Assembly (NCBI GenBank): GCA_937925635.1
Contig: CALALX010000088.1
Location: 1 to 64,000 of the forward strand
Source of the DNA: an uncultured Caulobacter sp.
Lineage (GTDB): Bacteria; Pseudomonadota; Alphaproteobacteria; Caulobacterales; Caulobacteraceae
Length of the DNA: 64,000 bases
Direction of reading: 5' to 3'
How positions within the stretch are numbered: position 1 is the stretch's first letter; the number at the start of each line of letters is the position of its first letter. Below the pieces are notes generated by a model. The model saw only the letters and a list, made by a program, of their open reading frames with translations, did not search any database and was not told where the DNA came from. Below are positions 34,301 through 41,681 of this stretch, piece by piece. The position numbers and the translations under genes are program-made.

Positions 34301-34423
34301 CTGTCGCTCGTCTACATCCCGGCGATCTTCACCATCATCGACGACATGCGAACCTGGGGCCACCGGCGGCTCGACCGCATGTTCGCCAACCAGAAGACGC
34401 TGAAGCCGACGATCTCGGCGTAG
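31355..34423 (+). CDS. RND efflux transporter permease
   Basis: A 1022-residue, twelve-helix proton-driven pump of the AcrB/MexB-like superfamily. NISSWSIRNPIPIIMLFIML is helix 1; the helix 4 proton-relay motif lies in LTIGILVDDAIVEIENIVRH (two aspartates); the second half has GILMLMGIAAKNSILLVEYA and the repeat unit RPILMTTVAMGAGMAPTAL. Two large periplasmic loops (about residues 35-330 and 560-860) are present. It pairs with the adaptor upstream. The shorter branch with NNPDIDFP is common in metal, solvent or unknown-substrate pumps; the substrate cannot be called. Confidence 0.95.
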   Translation: MRNISSWSIRNPIPIIMLFIMLMLGGIAGFNAMRINNNPDIDFPLIYVNASRPGAAPSEMETQVTRLIEDKIAGLSGVRHSRSTVTDGVSVTVIEFELSTDVEKATNDVRNAMSNLRASLPQDMQEPIVQRIDITGDPLITWVVRSGSMSPEQLSWFVDNEVSRALLAIPGVGEVNRRGGVEREIRIDLDPDRLASFGVTAAQVSQALTNVNNDLPGGRVTVGGSERSIRALGSASSVAELAETRVPVAGGSVRLGDLGRVEDAWTEPRSIARYDGQEAVTFDFLRSRDASEVKVAEVVRKKIAEIDKAHPELSIEQINANVEFAEESYIASLEAVGIGALLAVVVVWLFLRDWRATLIAAVAMPLSLIPTFAVLEPLGQSLNMITLLALSLTIGILVDDAIVEIENIVRHMRGGKAPYPAAMEASDEIGLAVVATTMTIIAVFAPVGFMPGIIGQFFKAFALAACISVAFSLVVARMLTPLMGAYLLKHKHHEDADPPWMSWYLRQLNWALHNRWKVFGIGVLIFVGTACLTPLVPFEVQPSVDQSRATFSVELPPGSTLRQTDAVVARVSRDLRQRPEVTNVYASVGGNDVNTATVTAQMVDKGDRSITQKQFTREMVDHFKAVPGARIGVPTQLGGGPTDGSVFSYSIQSDDGVKLMAAAQAIEREMREVPGLANVVNTAAIARPELLVTPRTDEAARLGVSTGAISQAIRVATIGDIDQLLPKYNLGDRQVPIRLRLSESGREDIAVLQNLRVPTATGGSVPLSAVADITYGAGPSQISRLDRSRVATITAELNGITSGEASIAVGKLPSVKNLPEGVRQGMTGDVEFLIEMVVGFGGAFATGLILMYAVLALLFKSFTHPITIMAALPLAIGGAFVGLLIMKSSFSISTLIGILMLMGIAAKNSILLVEYALEAMKEGKSRYDALIDAAHKRARPILMTTVAMGAGMAPTALGWGADVEFRQPMAVAVVGGLITSTLLSLVYIPAIFTIIDDMRTWGHRRLDRMFANQKTLKPTISA

Positions 34424-34453
34424 GGCTCGCAACCCCGGTCGGGGCGCGGATGG

Positions 34454-34468
34454 TTAATCCGACATTAG
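34454..34468. promoter_or_regulatory. CtrA-like TTAA-N7-TTAG sequence
   Basis: TTAA (34454-34457), seven bases, then TTAG (34465-34468), one base short of the CtrA consensus TTAA-N7-TTAA of Caulobacterales. It lies 70 bases before the DUF1134 start. A single near match in promoter DNA may be chance. Confidence 0.25.
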
Positions 34469-34487
34469 GATTCACGCCGCAAACCGG

Positions 34488-34503
34488 TCCCATTGGAATG
34501 GGA
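34488..34503. promoter_or_regulatory. Dyad TCCCATT-GG-AATGGGA, possible operator
   Basis: Perfect seven-base inverted arms around two bases, 34 bases before the DUF1134 ATG and inside its likely 5' leader. It may be an operator or a small RNA hairpin. No linked regulator gene is visible. Confidence 0.35.
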
Positions 34504-34537
34504 GTCTGAAGGCTCCCCGACTCACTGGAGCTCGTCC

Positions 34538-35131
34538 ATGGACCGCCGCACCCTGATCCTCTCCGGCTTGGCCGCCACGACCACGGGTCTTGGAGGCTGC
34601 GCGACGACGGGCAGCAGCGGCTACCAGGAGGCCGGCGGCGAACCCTCGCGCACCTACAGCTCCGAGGAGATCGTGCGCGCCACCTCCGACTTTCTAGGCG
34701 TTACCGCCGAAGCGGCCGGCGCGGCGATCGAGAAGATCTTCAGGGAGAACGGCCGCCCGACCGGCTACATCGCGGGCGAGGAGGGCGCCGGAGCCGTCAC
34801 GGTCGGCGCGCGCTATGGCCGCGGGCTGCTCTACATGAAGGAGCGCGAGACGCTGGAGGTCTTCTGGCAGGGCCCGACGATCGGCTTCGATGTCGGCGGC
34901 AACGCCAGCCGGGTCTTCACCCTGTGCTACGATCTGCACTATCCGGACATGATCTTCCGTCGCTTCCCCGGCGTCGAAGGCTCGGCCTATGTGATCGGCG
35001 GCCTGGGCGTGCAGTACCAGCGCGCGGACGGCATCACCCTGGCTCCCATCCGGGCCGGAGTCGGCCTGCGGCTCGGCGCCAACGTCGGCTACCTGGTCTA
35101 TAGCCGGAAGCGGAACGTCATTCCCTTCTAG
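34538..35131 (+). CDS. DUF1134 family lipoprotein
   Basis: A 197-residue envelope protein. MDRRTLILSGLAATTTGLGG leads to a lipobox cysteine at residue 21 and CATTGS; twin arginines are at residues 3-4. The body fits DUF1134, an alphaproteobacterial family: SSEEIVRATSDFLGVTAEA, then WQGPTIGFDVGGNASRVFTL and GVQYQRADGITLAPIRAGVG, a beta-rich fold related to bacterial Ysc84-like lipid-binding proteins. ATG 34538 follows TGGAG. Mono-cistronic by position. Function is unknown beyond likely envelope association. Confidence 0.85.
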   Translation: MDRRTLILSGLAATTTGLGGCATTGSSGYQEAGGEPSRTYSSEEIVRATSDFLGVTAEAAGAAIEKIFRENGRPTGYIAGEEGAGAVTVGARYGRGLLYMKERETLEVFWQGPTIGFDVGGNASRVFTLCYDLHYPDMIFRRFPGVEGSAYVIGGLGVQYQRADGITLAPIRAGVGLRLGANVGYLVYSRKRNVIPF

Positions 35132-35285
35132 ACGCCGGCCACGGTCGTCCACGGGGCGAGAGGATCGACTTTCCGGATCAGTCCGGGGCGATATCCTCGC
35201 GGATGTCGACGGCTTACCCGCGTTGACGCTGGTCGCGGCGCGACGGAAGCTTCGCCCGCAACGACCTCAGGGAGGCGCATTCCAG

Positions 35286-35741
35286 ATGTTCAGCCGCACG
35301 GGCCTGCTGCCCGCCATCCTGATCGGCGGCCTGATCGCGGGGGCGCTCGACCTGTGGGCGGCGATGCTGATCTCCGGAAAGCCGATGAGCGTCATCCTGC
35401 ACTTCATCGCCAGCGGCCTGATCGGCAAGGCGGCCTTCGCCGGAGGCATGCAGACGGCGGTGCTGGGTCTGGGGCTGCAGCTGGTCATGGGCCTGATCAT
35501 CGCCGCCGTCTACTGCGTCGCTTCCCTGCGACAGCCGCTTCTGCGGCGGCGGTGGGTCGCCATGGGCCTGGCCTACGGCGCGCCGATCTACGTCGTGATG
35601 AACTACGTGATCATGCCGCTGTCGCGGATTGGCCGCACGCCGGCCTTCGAACCCGAGGCGATCCTGAAGAACCTCGCCGCCATGCTCGCGTTCGGCCTGA
35701 TCGTGGCGGCGGCCGCGCGTTGGCGGATCGGTCGCGACTGA
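35286..35741 (+). CDS. Small integral membrane protein, unknown function
   Basis: A 151-residue inner-membrane protein with four predicted helices (residues about 8-28, 48-65, 67-87 and 95-115) and a last hydrophobic stretch near 128-145. LIGGLIAGALDLWAAMLISG and IASGLIGKAAFAGG resemble an unnamed family common in proteobacteria, and MNYVIMPLSRIGRTP is also family-like. ATG 35286 follows GGGAGG (35271-35276). It stands alone. No function can be given. Confidence 0.7.
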   Translation: MFSRTGLLPAILIGGLIAGALDLWAAMLISGKPMSVILHFIASGLIGKAAFAGGMQTAVLGLGLQLVMGLIIAAVYCVASLRQPLLRRRWVAMGLAYGAPIYVVMNYVIMPLSRIGRTPAFEPEAILKNLAAMLAFGLIVAAAARWRIGRD

Positions 35742-35848
35742 CCGCATCGGCCACACCGTTCACGGTGAGTTTTCCTCGCTGGACCTGAACGGCAGCGGCG
35801 CCTCGCCGGTTGTTCTCTGAACCTATGAGACCAGGAACGAGGTCCGCC

Positions 35849-36175
35849 ATGCCGCGCGGCGACAAGAGCAAGTACACCGACAAGCAGGAGCGCAAGGCCG
35901 ACCACATCGCCGAGGGCTACAAGGACAAGGGCGTCTCGACCGAAGAGGCCGAACGACGCGCCTGGGCCACGGTCAACAAGGACGACGGCGGCGGCAAGAA
36001 GCCGGGCGGCTCGGGCCGAGGCAAGGACACCGGCCACCCGGCCTCTCACAAGGGGGGTAAGCAGGGCGGCAAGGCTTCCGCCGGCCGCTCGGCGGCCGAA
36101 CGATCGGCCTCGGCGAGAAAGGCGGCCGCGGCGCGCAAACGCAACGCCGAGCACAGCGGCCACGCCGGCCAGTAG
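35849..36175 (+). CDS. Small basic low-complexity protein (MPRGDKSKYT type)
   Basis: A 108-residue, very basic, soluble protein rich in Lys, Gly, Ala and Arg. The N-terminal half, MPRGDKSKYTDKQERKADHI then AEGYKDKGVSTEEAERRAWA, is a widespread motif often labelled plasmid stabilization protein without experimental support. The second half (PGGSGRGKDTGHPASHKGGK and an Ala/Arg tail) is low complexity and may bind nucleic acid. I chose ATG 35849, the start of the conserved motif. No toxin partner is adjacent, so the plasmid label should not be trusted. Confidence 0.7.
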   Translation: MPRGDKSKYTDKQERKADHIAEGYKDKGVSTEEAERRAWATVNKDDGGGKKPGGSGRGKDTGHPASHKGGKQGGKASAGRSAAERSASARKAAAARKRNAEHSGHAGQ

Positions 36176-36269
36176 GCCGCCCCGCGGCCACGGGACCGCG
36201 CCTAGACGGCGCCCAGCCTGGTCATCAAGCCCACTGGCCACGCGCCGAATAACCCCGCTTTCCCGTTTC

Positions 36270-36441
36270 GCGGGAATGTGCCATGGTCGCCGCCGTCGTA
36301 ATCTGCAGACGGTTCGGACGCGCTCTCCTTGTTCGCTTCTCTTTCTAGGATGGAGCCCCGGAACCGCCCTGATCTGCCCGCAAATTTCGTCTCGATCCCG
36401 CCCCTGGCGGTAATGCTCTACCTCTGAAAGGCACTGCGACT
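36270..36441 (+). promoter_or_regulatory. Long promoter/leader region of the cold-shock gene
   Basis: About 170 pyrimidine-rich bases with TTGTTCGCTTCTCTTTC just before the putative transcript start region and a final GAAAGG before the ATG. Cold-shock genes commonly have long structured 5' leaders; that is the basis for the call. I did not fold it. Confidence 0.35.
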
Positions 36442-36651
36442 ATGGCTACCGGTACTGTGAAGTGGTTCAACACCACCAAAGGCTACGGCTTCATCCAGCC
36501 TGACGACGGCGGCGCCGACGTTTTCGTGCACATCTCGGCCGTTGAACGGGCTGGCCTGCGCGGCCTGAACGAAGGCCAGAAGGTCAACTACGACCTGGAG
36601 CAGGACCGCCGCAGCGGCAAGATGGCCGCGGGCAACCTGCAGCCGCTCTAA
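36442..36651 (+). CDS. Cold-shock protein, CspA family
   Basis: A 69-residue single-stranded nucleic acid-binding OB-fold protein. RNP1 is KGYGFIQP and RNP2 VFVHISAVE; GTVKWFNTTKGYG is the standard opening. Such proteins melt RNA structure during cold or stationary phase. It is a single-gene unit with a terminator starting 26 bases after the stop. Several paralogues are usual in alphaproteobacteria, so I give no gene number. Confidence 0.97.
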   Translation: MATGTVKWFNTTKGYGFIQPDDGGADVFVHISAVERAGLRGLNEGQKVNYDLEQDRRSGKMAAGNLQPL

Positions 36652-36677
36652 GGCCTCTTCGAGACCTGGACCTACCA

Positions 36678-36712
36678 ACGGATCGGCGGCGACGCCGGTC
36701 CGTTTTGTTTTG
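36678..36712 (+). terminator. Intrinsic terminator after the cold-shock gene
   Basis: Stem ACGGATCGGC (36678-36687) with GCCGGTCCGT (36694-36703), one G-T pair, followed by TTTGTTTTG. It lies in the convergent gap before the HNH gene. Confidence 0.85.
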
Positions 36713-36720
36713 GAGCGCGC

Positions 36721-37662
36721 TCAGCGGAGGAAGACCCACTGCCGGTGCCAGTCGAGGTAGCCGGCCTGGCGTCGCGCGAACGGGCGCACGTTGCGAGCGG
36801 TCAGACCCTTCAGTCCCATCCGCGCCAGATCGTCCCGCCCCAGCCGCGGCGAAACCAGCACGTCGCCGCGATCCTCGAAACTGATGAAGCCGCGATCGAA
36901 CAGGAGATCGACATGCGGCGTGAGCAACAGGCCATTGGCGCCGTCCAGCCGCTCGGCGGCGGTGGCGCAGGCCCGCCAGGGCTTGATGTGGCTGGCGATC
37001 AGCAACCACGGATTGGTCACGCCGGTCACTCGACAGGCGGGCTCAAGCACGCGCACATTCTCTCGAAACAGGCCCTGGCCGCGCCGGGCGACGACCAGTT
37101 GCTGCTTCTGGGTGGCGCTCAGCGACGGGTCGCCGACAATCGCCTGCTCCACCGCCTCGTCCAGCCCGCGCGCGGCGGGCGGCCGATCCAGGCCCGGCGG
37201 TCGCTCCAGCTCCAGTCCGGCCCGGTCGAACCGTGACGGCGCGACCGCCGTCTCGAACGCCGCCTCGCTGATCTCGGTCAGATAGGCCTTCTGCCGACCC
37301 AGCCCCGTGGCCGGGTCGATCGGCGAGTAGCGACCGGGCATCAGCGGTCCGAGCGCGCCGATCACCTCGCGCGGGCTGACGGAGGGTTCCAGCGGGGTCC
37401 ACCGCACCGGCAGCCACCAGCCCTCGCGCCCCTCGCCCCCCTCCGGCTCGGCGGCCGCGAAGGCGAAGTCGGCGACGCGCCCGACGTGGCGCAACCGACC
37501 GTTGGCGTAGGACAGCGCCAGGTCGCCCGGCCCCGCCCGCCGCATGTTGTCGTAGAAGGGGCTGCGCGCGCCGCCGCGCTCGGTTCGCGGCGACCACAGA
37601 TAGCCGCCCGCGGTCTCGCGCCGCGCCGTCGGCGAATGATTGACCCACCACCAGCGCCGCAC
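36721..37662 (-). CDS. EVE-like / HNH endonuclease, putative modification-dependent restriction enzyme
   Basis: A 313-residue protein with two parts. Residues about 1-140 (WWVNHSPTARRETAGGYLWS, YDNMRRAGPGDLALSYANG) resemble an EVE/PUA-like module that flips out modified bases. Residues about 205-290 hold an HNH_2 nuclease: CRVTGV, LIASHIKPWR with the catalytic histidine, and NGLLLTPHVDLLFDRGFI. EVE-HNH fusions such as VcaM4I are reported to cut DNA with modified cytosine, so a type IV-like defence role is likely. No methyltransferase is adjacent. It is convergent with the cold-shock gene and lies about 75 bases downstream of a GNAT gene on the same strand. Confidence 0.82.
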   Translation of the reverse strand: MRRWWWVNHSPTARRETAGGYLWSPRTERGGARSPFYDNMRRAGPGDLALSYANGRLRHVGRVADFAFAAAEPEGGEGREGWWLPVRWTPLEPSVSPREVIGALGPLMPGRYSPIDPATGLGRQKAYLTEISEAAFETAVAPSRFDRAGLELERPPGLDRPPAARGLDEAVEQAIVGDPSLSATQKQQLVVARRGQGLFRENVRVLEPACRVTGVTNPWLLIASHIKPWRACATAAERLDGANGLLLTPHVDLLFDRGFISFEDRGDVLVSPRLGRDDLARMGLKGLTARNVRPFARRQAGYLDWHRQWVFLR

Positions 37663-37736
37663 GCGTCCCCCGCCGCTCGCTCACCACAGGCTCAGGATGC
37701 AACGATCTTGGCGTGGGCGCCAGAGGTTGTAGGTCC

Positions 37737-38420
37737 TCAGGCCGCCGCCAAGCTGGTGATCACCAGTTCGCGGCGGAATATGAAGCCGAGCGTTTCATAG
37801 AGGGCGATCGCGCCGCGGTTGCTGGCGTAGACATGCAGGAACGGCGTCTCGCCCTCGCGTGCGATGCGAGCGGCGACCTGCCGCATGAGGCCGGCCGCGT
37901 AGCCGCGCCCGCGGTAGTCGGGATGGGTGCAGACGCCGCTCACCTCTCGAAAGCCGTCGGGCGCCATCCGCTCGCCGGCCATGGCCACCAGCCGGCCGCC
38001 CTCGCGCACGCCGATGAAGCGGCCCAGGCGATGAGTGTTGAGGAAGAAGGGGCCCGGTCTGGTCAGTGTGGCCAGGGCCAGCATCTCGGCGCCGTCGGCC
38101 TCGCCAAGGGCTGCCCAGGCGAAGGTCGCCGGCGGCGCGGACGGCAGCGCGGCGGCGACCATCTGCCAGCAGACAGCCTCCGACGTGACCCGGGTCCCCG
38201 GAACCGGCTGCGGCGCGGCGCCCTCGACGACCGCGACGTCGCCGTGCGACGCGACCAGCGCGCCAAGCGCCTCGCGCGCGGCCTGCGAACCATCGACCAT
38301 CGCCGCGAAGATCCCGACGTCCGGAGCGAGCCGCCGCGCCAGCGGGCCGCCAAGTCCAAGTCCGGCCTGGCGGCCCGTCAGCATGGACCAGACGGGACGG
38401 TCGAGCGGATGCATGGACAA
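37737..38420 (-). CDS. GNAT family N-acetyltransferase (FR47-like)
   Basis: A 227-residue protein. The C-terminal 90 residues form a GNAT acetyl-CoA-binding domain with EVSGVCTHPDYRGRGYAAGL (motif A, R-G-x-G-Y/A) and FLHVYASNRGAIALYETLGF (motif B). The N-terminal part is a degenerate GNAT half, giving the double-GNAT layout of FR47-like proteins. It probably acetylates an amine on a small molecule or protein; the substrate is unknown. ATG 38420 or 38414 is possible; I kept the longer form. Confidence 0.85.
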   Translation of the reverse strand: MSMHPLDRPVWSMLTGRQAGLGLGGPLARRLAPDVGIFAAMVDGSQAAREALGALVASHGDVAVVEGAAPQPVPGTRVTSEAVCWQMVAAALPSAPPATFAWAALGEADGAEMLALATLTRPGPFFLNTHRLGRFIGVREGGRLVAMAGERMAPDGFREVSGVCTHPDYRGRGYAAGLMRQVAARIAREGETPFLHVYASNRGAIALYETLGFIFRRELVITSLAAA

Positions 38421-38554
38421 GACGGACCCCCTTGGACATCGCGACCCTAGGATCGCCGGATCGCCGCGCCAACAGCGCGCCTCTCCTTACCCTCTAGTAG
38501 CCTGCCCGCGTTCCCGGTTACTCTCCCGTAAGGCGAGAGTGGGAAGGAAGAGTC

Positions 38555-40783
38555 ATGGCCGCGAAGATCGGACGCACGGTCGCCGAGTCGACGCCCTGGT
38601 GGCCGGCGCCGCCGCGCCCCCCCAAGGGTGCGCCCAACATCCTGGTCATCCTGTTCGATGACGTCGGCTTTTCGGACTTCGGCTGCTACGGCTCACCGAT
38701 CAGCACGCCGACCATCGACGCCCTGGCGGGCCAGGGCCTGCGCTACACCGGCTTCCACACCACGGCGATGTGCTCGACCACCCGGGCGGCGCTGCTGACC
38801 GGCCGCAACCACCACAGCGTCGGCGTCGGCTGCCTGGCCAACTTCGACAGCGGCTATCCAGGTTATCGCGGCAAGATCGCCAGGGAGGCCGGCATCCTGC
38901 CGGAGATGCTCCGACCGCACGGCTACCGGAACTACATGCTGGGCAAGTGGCATGTGACGCCGCTGACCGAGAGCGGCGCGACCGGACCGTTCGACGGTTG
39001 GCCGCTCGGCCGGGGGTTCGACCGCTTCTACGGCTTCCTGGACGCCGAGACCGACCAGTATGCTCCCGAGTTGGTGCGCGACAACACGCCGGTCGAGGCG
39101 CCGGGCTCGTACGAGACCGGCTATCATCTGACCGCCGACCTCGTCGACCAGGCCATCCGCTACATCGCCGACCATACCGCCGACGCACCGGACAAGCCGT
39201 GGCTGACCTGGCTGGCGCTGGGCGCCTGCCATGCGCCGCATCAGGCGCCGCGCGACCTGATCATGAAATACGACGCGGTGTTCAGGGACGGCTGGGACGT
39301 CGAGCGCGACTGCCGGCTGGCCAAGCAGAAGGCCATGGGCGTCGTGCCGGCGGACACCGCCATGCCGCCGCGCAATGATCATGTGCGAGCATGGGAGGAA
39401 CACTCCGCCGACGAGCGTCGCGTCTTCACGCGGCTGCAGGCGGCCTTCGCCGCCATGCTCGAGCACGCCGACCAGCACCTTGCCCGCCTGATCGGCTTCC
39501 TGGAGACGGCCGGCCTAAAGGACGACACGCTGATCCTGGTCCTGTCCGACAACGGCGCCAGCCAGGAGGGCGGGCCGCTGGGCATGGTCAACGCCATGGG
39601 CCCCTACAACGGCAAGCCCGAACCGATGGCCGAGAAGCTGGCTCGCCTGGACGCCATCGGCGGGCCGGACACCCATTCCAACTTCCCGCTCGGCTGGGCT
39701 ATGGCGTCCAACACCCCGCTGCGGCGCTACAAGCAGAACACCCATGGCGGCGGCATCCGCGATCCGCTGGTGATGAGCTGGCCGCGCGGCATCGCGGCCC
39801 GGGGCGAGACGCGCGACCAGTTCTGCCACGCCAGCGACGTGGTCCCCACACTGCTGGATCTGCTCGGCCTGACGCCGCCGGAGGCCATCGCCGGCGTGCC
39901 GCAGATGCCGCTGGAGGGAACCAGCTTCGCCGCCACGCTGCCTGATCCGGTCGCGCCGTCGAAGGCCAAGGCCCAGTACTTCGAGATGTTCGGCCATCGG
40001 GGTCTGGTCCACGACGGCTGGAAAGCGGTGGCCTACCACCCGCCCGGCCGGCCGTTCGACGACGACGTCTGGGAACTCTACCACCTGGCCGAGGATTTCT
40101 CGGAGAGCCGGGACCTTGCCGCGGTCCACCCGGAGAAGCTGAAGGCCCTGATAGCGGAGTGGTGGCGGCAGGCCGAGGCCAGCCAGGTCCTGCCGCTCGA
40201 CGACCGCTTCGGCCCGCGCTTCGCCGAGAACGCCAAACGCTTCCACGGGCCGCGCAACCGCTTCGTCTTCCACCGGGGCATGGGCCATGTCCCGACCGAC
40301 GTGGCGCCGGACGTGCGCAGCCGCAGCTACCGGATCGAGGCGGACGTCCGCATCGAAGCGGGCGACGAGGGCGTGCTGATCGCCCATGGCGACATGACCA
40401 GCGGCTATTCCCTGTATCTGCGCGACGGGCGGCTGGTGCACGACATGAATGTCGGCGGGACCCATGCGGTGGTGGTCAGCGATCGGCCCGTGCCGCCTGG
40501 CCACCACTGGCTCGGCGTCGCGGTGCGCCCCGGGCCGGAGGGCCGGCGGATCGTGCTGCTGATCGACGGCAAGCCGGCCGGCGAGATGACCACGCCGCTG
40601 GGCTTCCACACCCTGATCAGCTGGTCGGGTCTCGACATCGGCCTGGATCGCGGCAGCCCGGTCGGCGACTACACGGCGCCGTTCGCCTTCACCGGCCTGC
40701 TGCGCAAGGTCGAGGTTCGCATGGACGACAACCAGTCGCTGGATGGCGAAAAGGTCGGCGAGGCGGAGATGGCGCGGCAGTAG
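38555..40783 (+). CDS. Arylsulfatase-type sulfatase with C-terminal extension
   Basis: A 742-residue sulfatase/alkaline-phosphatase-fold enzyme. Metal ligands are in ILFDDVGFSDFGCYG; the residue to be turned into formylglycine is Cys73 in CSTTRAALLTGRNHH. The third motif position is Thr instead of the usual Pro. GKWHVTPL, LSDNGASQEGG and a histidine in QNTHGGGIR complete the site. Residues about 590-735 are a beta-rich, concanavalin-like domain (YSLYLRDGRLVHDMNVGGTH). No signal peptide is visible. No formylglycine-generating enzyme lies in the window, so maturation must come from elsewhere. ATG 38555 follows GGAAGGAAG. Confidence 0.9.
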   Translation: MAAKIGRTVAESTPWWPAPPRPPKGAPNILVILFDDVGFSDFGCYGSPISTPTIDALAGQGLRYTGFHTTAMCSTTRAALLTGRNHHSVGVGCLANFDSGYPGYRGKIAREAGILPEMLRPHGYRNYMLGKWHVTPLTESGATGPFDGWPLGRGFDRFYGFLDAETDQYAPELVRDNTPVEAPGSYETGYHLTADLVDQAIRYIADHTADAPDKPWLTWLALGACHAPHQAPRDLIMKYDAVFRDGWDVERDCRLAKQKAMGVVPADTAMPPRNDHVRAWEEHSADERRVFTRLQAAFAAMLEHADQHLARLIGFLETAGLKDDTLILVLSDNGASQEGGPLGMVNAMGPYNGKPEPMAEKLARLDAIGGPDTHSNFPLGWAMASNTPLRRYKQNTHGGGIRDPLVMSWPRGIAARGETRDQFCHASDVVPTLLDLLGLTPPEAIAGVPQMPLEGTSFAATLPDPVAPSKAKAQYFEMFGHRGLVHDGWKAVAYHPPGRPFDDDVWELYHLAEDFSESRDLAAVHPEKLKALIAEWWRQAEASQVLPLDDRFGPRFAENAKRFHGPRNRFVFHRGMGHVPTDVAPDVRSRSYRIEADVRIEAGDEGVLIAHGDMTSGYSLYLRDGRLVHDMNVGGTHAVVVSDRPVPPGHHWLGVAVRPGPEGRRIVLLIDGKPAGEMTTPLGFHTLISWSGLDIGLDRGSPVGDYTAPFAFTGLLRKVEVRMDDNQSLDGEKVGEAEMARQ

Positions 40784-40794
40784 AAGTCGTGCGT

Positions 40795-40910
40795 GCTTCG
40801 CGACGCGGACCTGAGGGTCCGCTCCTCAGCATGACGACGTCTGTTGAAGCGTCTCTGAGTTCGTCATCCTGAGGAGCGAGCCTCAAGCGAGCGTCTCGAA
40901 GGACGCAAGG
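40795..40910. repeat. Dispersed inverted repeat (GCTCCTCAG-ATGACGA type)
   Basis: The arm GCTCCTCAGCATGACGA (40821-40837) is the inverted copy of TCGTCATCCTGAGGAGC (40861-40877) with one mismatch, and flanking GCGTCTCGAAGGACGC-like sequence extends the unit. Repeats of this kind are frequent in alphaproteobacterial intergenic DNA. It separates the sulfatase and DUF4893 genes. Confidence 0.7.
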
Positions 40911-40947
40911 CCTTTACGCAACCGCGTCCCCGCGCCACCCTCCGACC

Positions 40948-41676
40948 ATGGTCACCCGCACCCTCGCCGCTTCCGCCCTCGTCCTCATCCTGGCCGCCTG
41001 TTCGCCGGGCTCCGAGCCGGCCAAATCGCCCGAGGCGCCCACCACGCCGGCGACACCCGCCGAGCCTGCCGGCCCGCCCAACGCCGACCCGACCGCCACG
41101 GCGACGCCCGGCGGCGGCCTGCAGGGCGGCACGGACCAGTGGAAGACGGTCGCCTCGGCCGATGACCAGGATCGCGTCGCCCGCCTGGACGAGGCCTGGA
41201 AGAAGGCTCTGCGCGAGGCCAACCATGAGTTCGGCGCCCAGATCGACGCCCTCGGCATGCTGTCGGTCCCGGACGCGGCGCTGGCCGCCCCGCCGCTGCA
41301 GCCGCCGCCCGGCAAGTACCGCTGCCGAACGGTCAAGATTGGCTCGATGGACGGCGAAGGGCTGAAGTATGTCGCCTATCCCTGGTTCACCTGCATGGTC
41401 GAGCTGACGCCCGGCGGCGACCTGATCCTGACCAAGACCACCGGCAGCCAGCGCACCCGCGGCCTGCTCTATCCCGACAGCGACAACCCCAAGCGGCTGA
41501 TCTACGTCGGCGCCCAGGCCTGGGGCGACACGGAGACCATCTTCCCCGCCTACGGCGAGAAGCCGGAACGCGACCAGGTCGGCGTCGTCGAACGCATCGG
41601 GACCGGCCGCTGGCGGATGGTCGTGCCCTGGCCGAGGCAGGAGTCTAAACTCGATATCCTTGAGATCCGGAGCTGA
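40948..41676 (+). CDS. DUF4893 family lipoprotein
   Basis: A 242-residue predicted lipoprotein. The signal MVTRTLAASALVLILAAC has its lipobox cysteine at residue 18, followed by a proline/threonine-rich tether to about residue 60. The folded part matches DUF4893 as I recall it: DDQDRVARLDEAWKKAL, PPPGKYRCRTVKIG, LTKTTGSQRTRG and the C-terminal RDQVGVVERIGTGRWRMVVP. It is 5 bases upstream of a VOC gene on the same strand, so the two may be one transcript. Function unknown; envelope location is inferred from the lipobox. Confidence 0.8.
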   Translation: MVTRTLAASALVLILAACSPGSEPAKSPEAPTTPATPAEPAGPPNADPTATATPGGGLQGGTDQWKTVASADDQDRVARLDEAWKKALREANHEFGAQIDALGMLSVPDAALAAPPLQPPPGKYRCRTVKIGSMDGEGLKYVAYPWFTCMVELTPGGDLILTKTTGSQRTRGLLYPDSDNPKRLIYVGAQAWGDTETIFPAYGEKPERDQVGVVERIGTGRWRMVVPWPRQESKLDILEIRS

Positions 41677-41681
41677 TCGCC

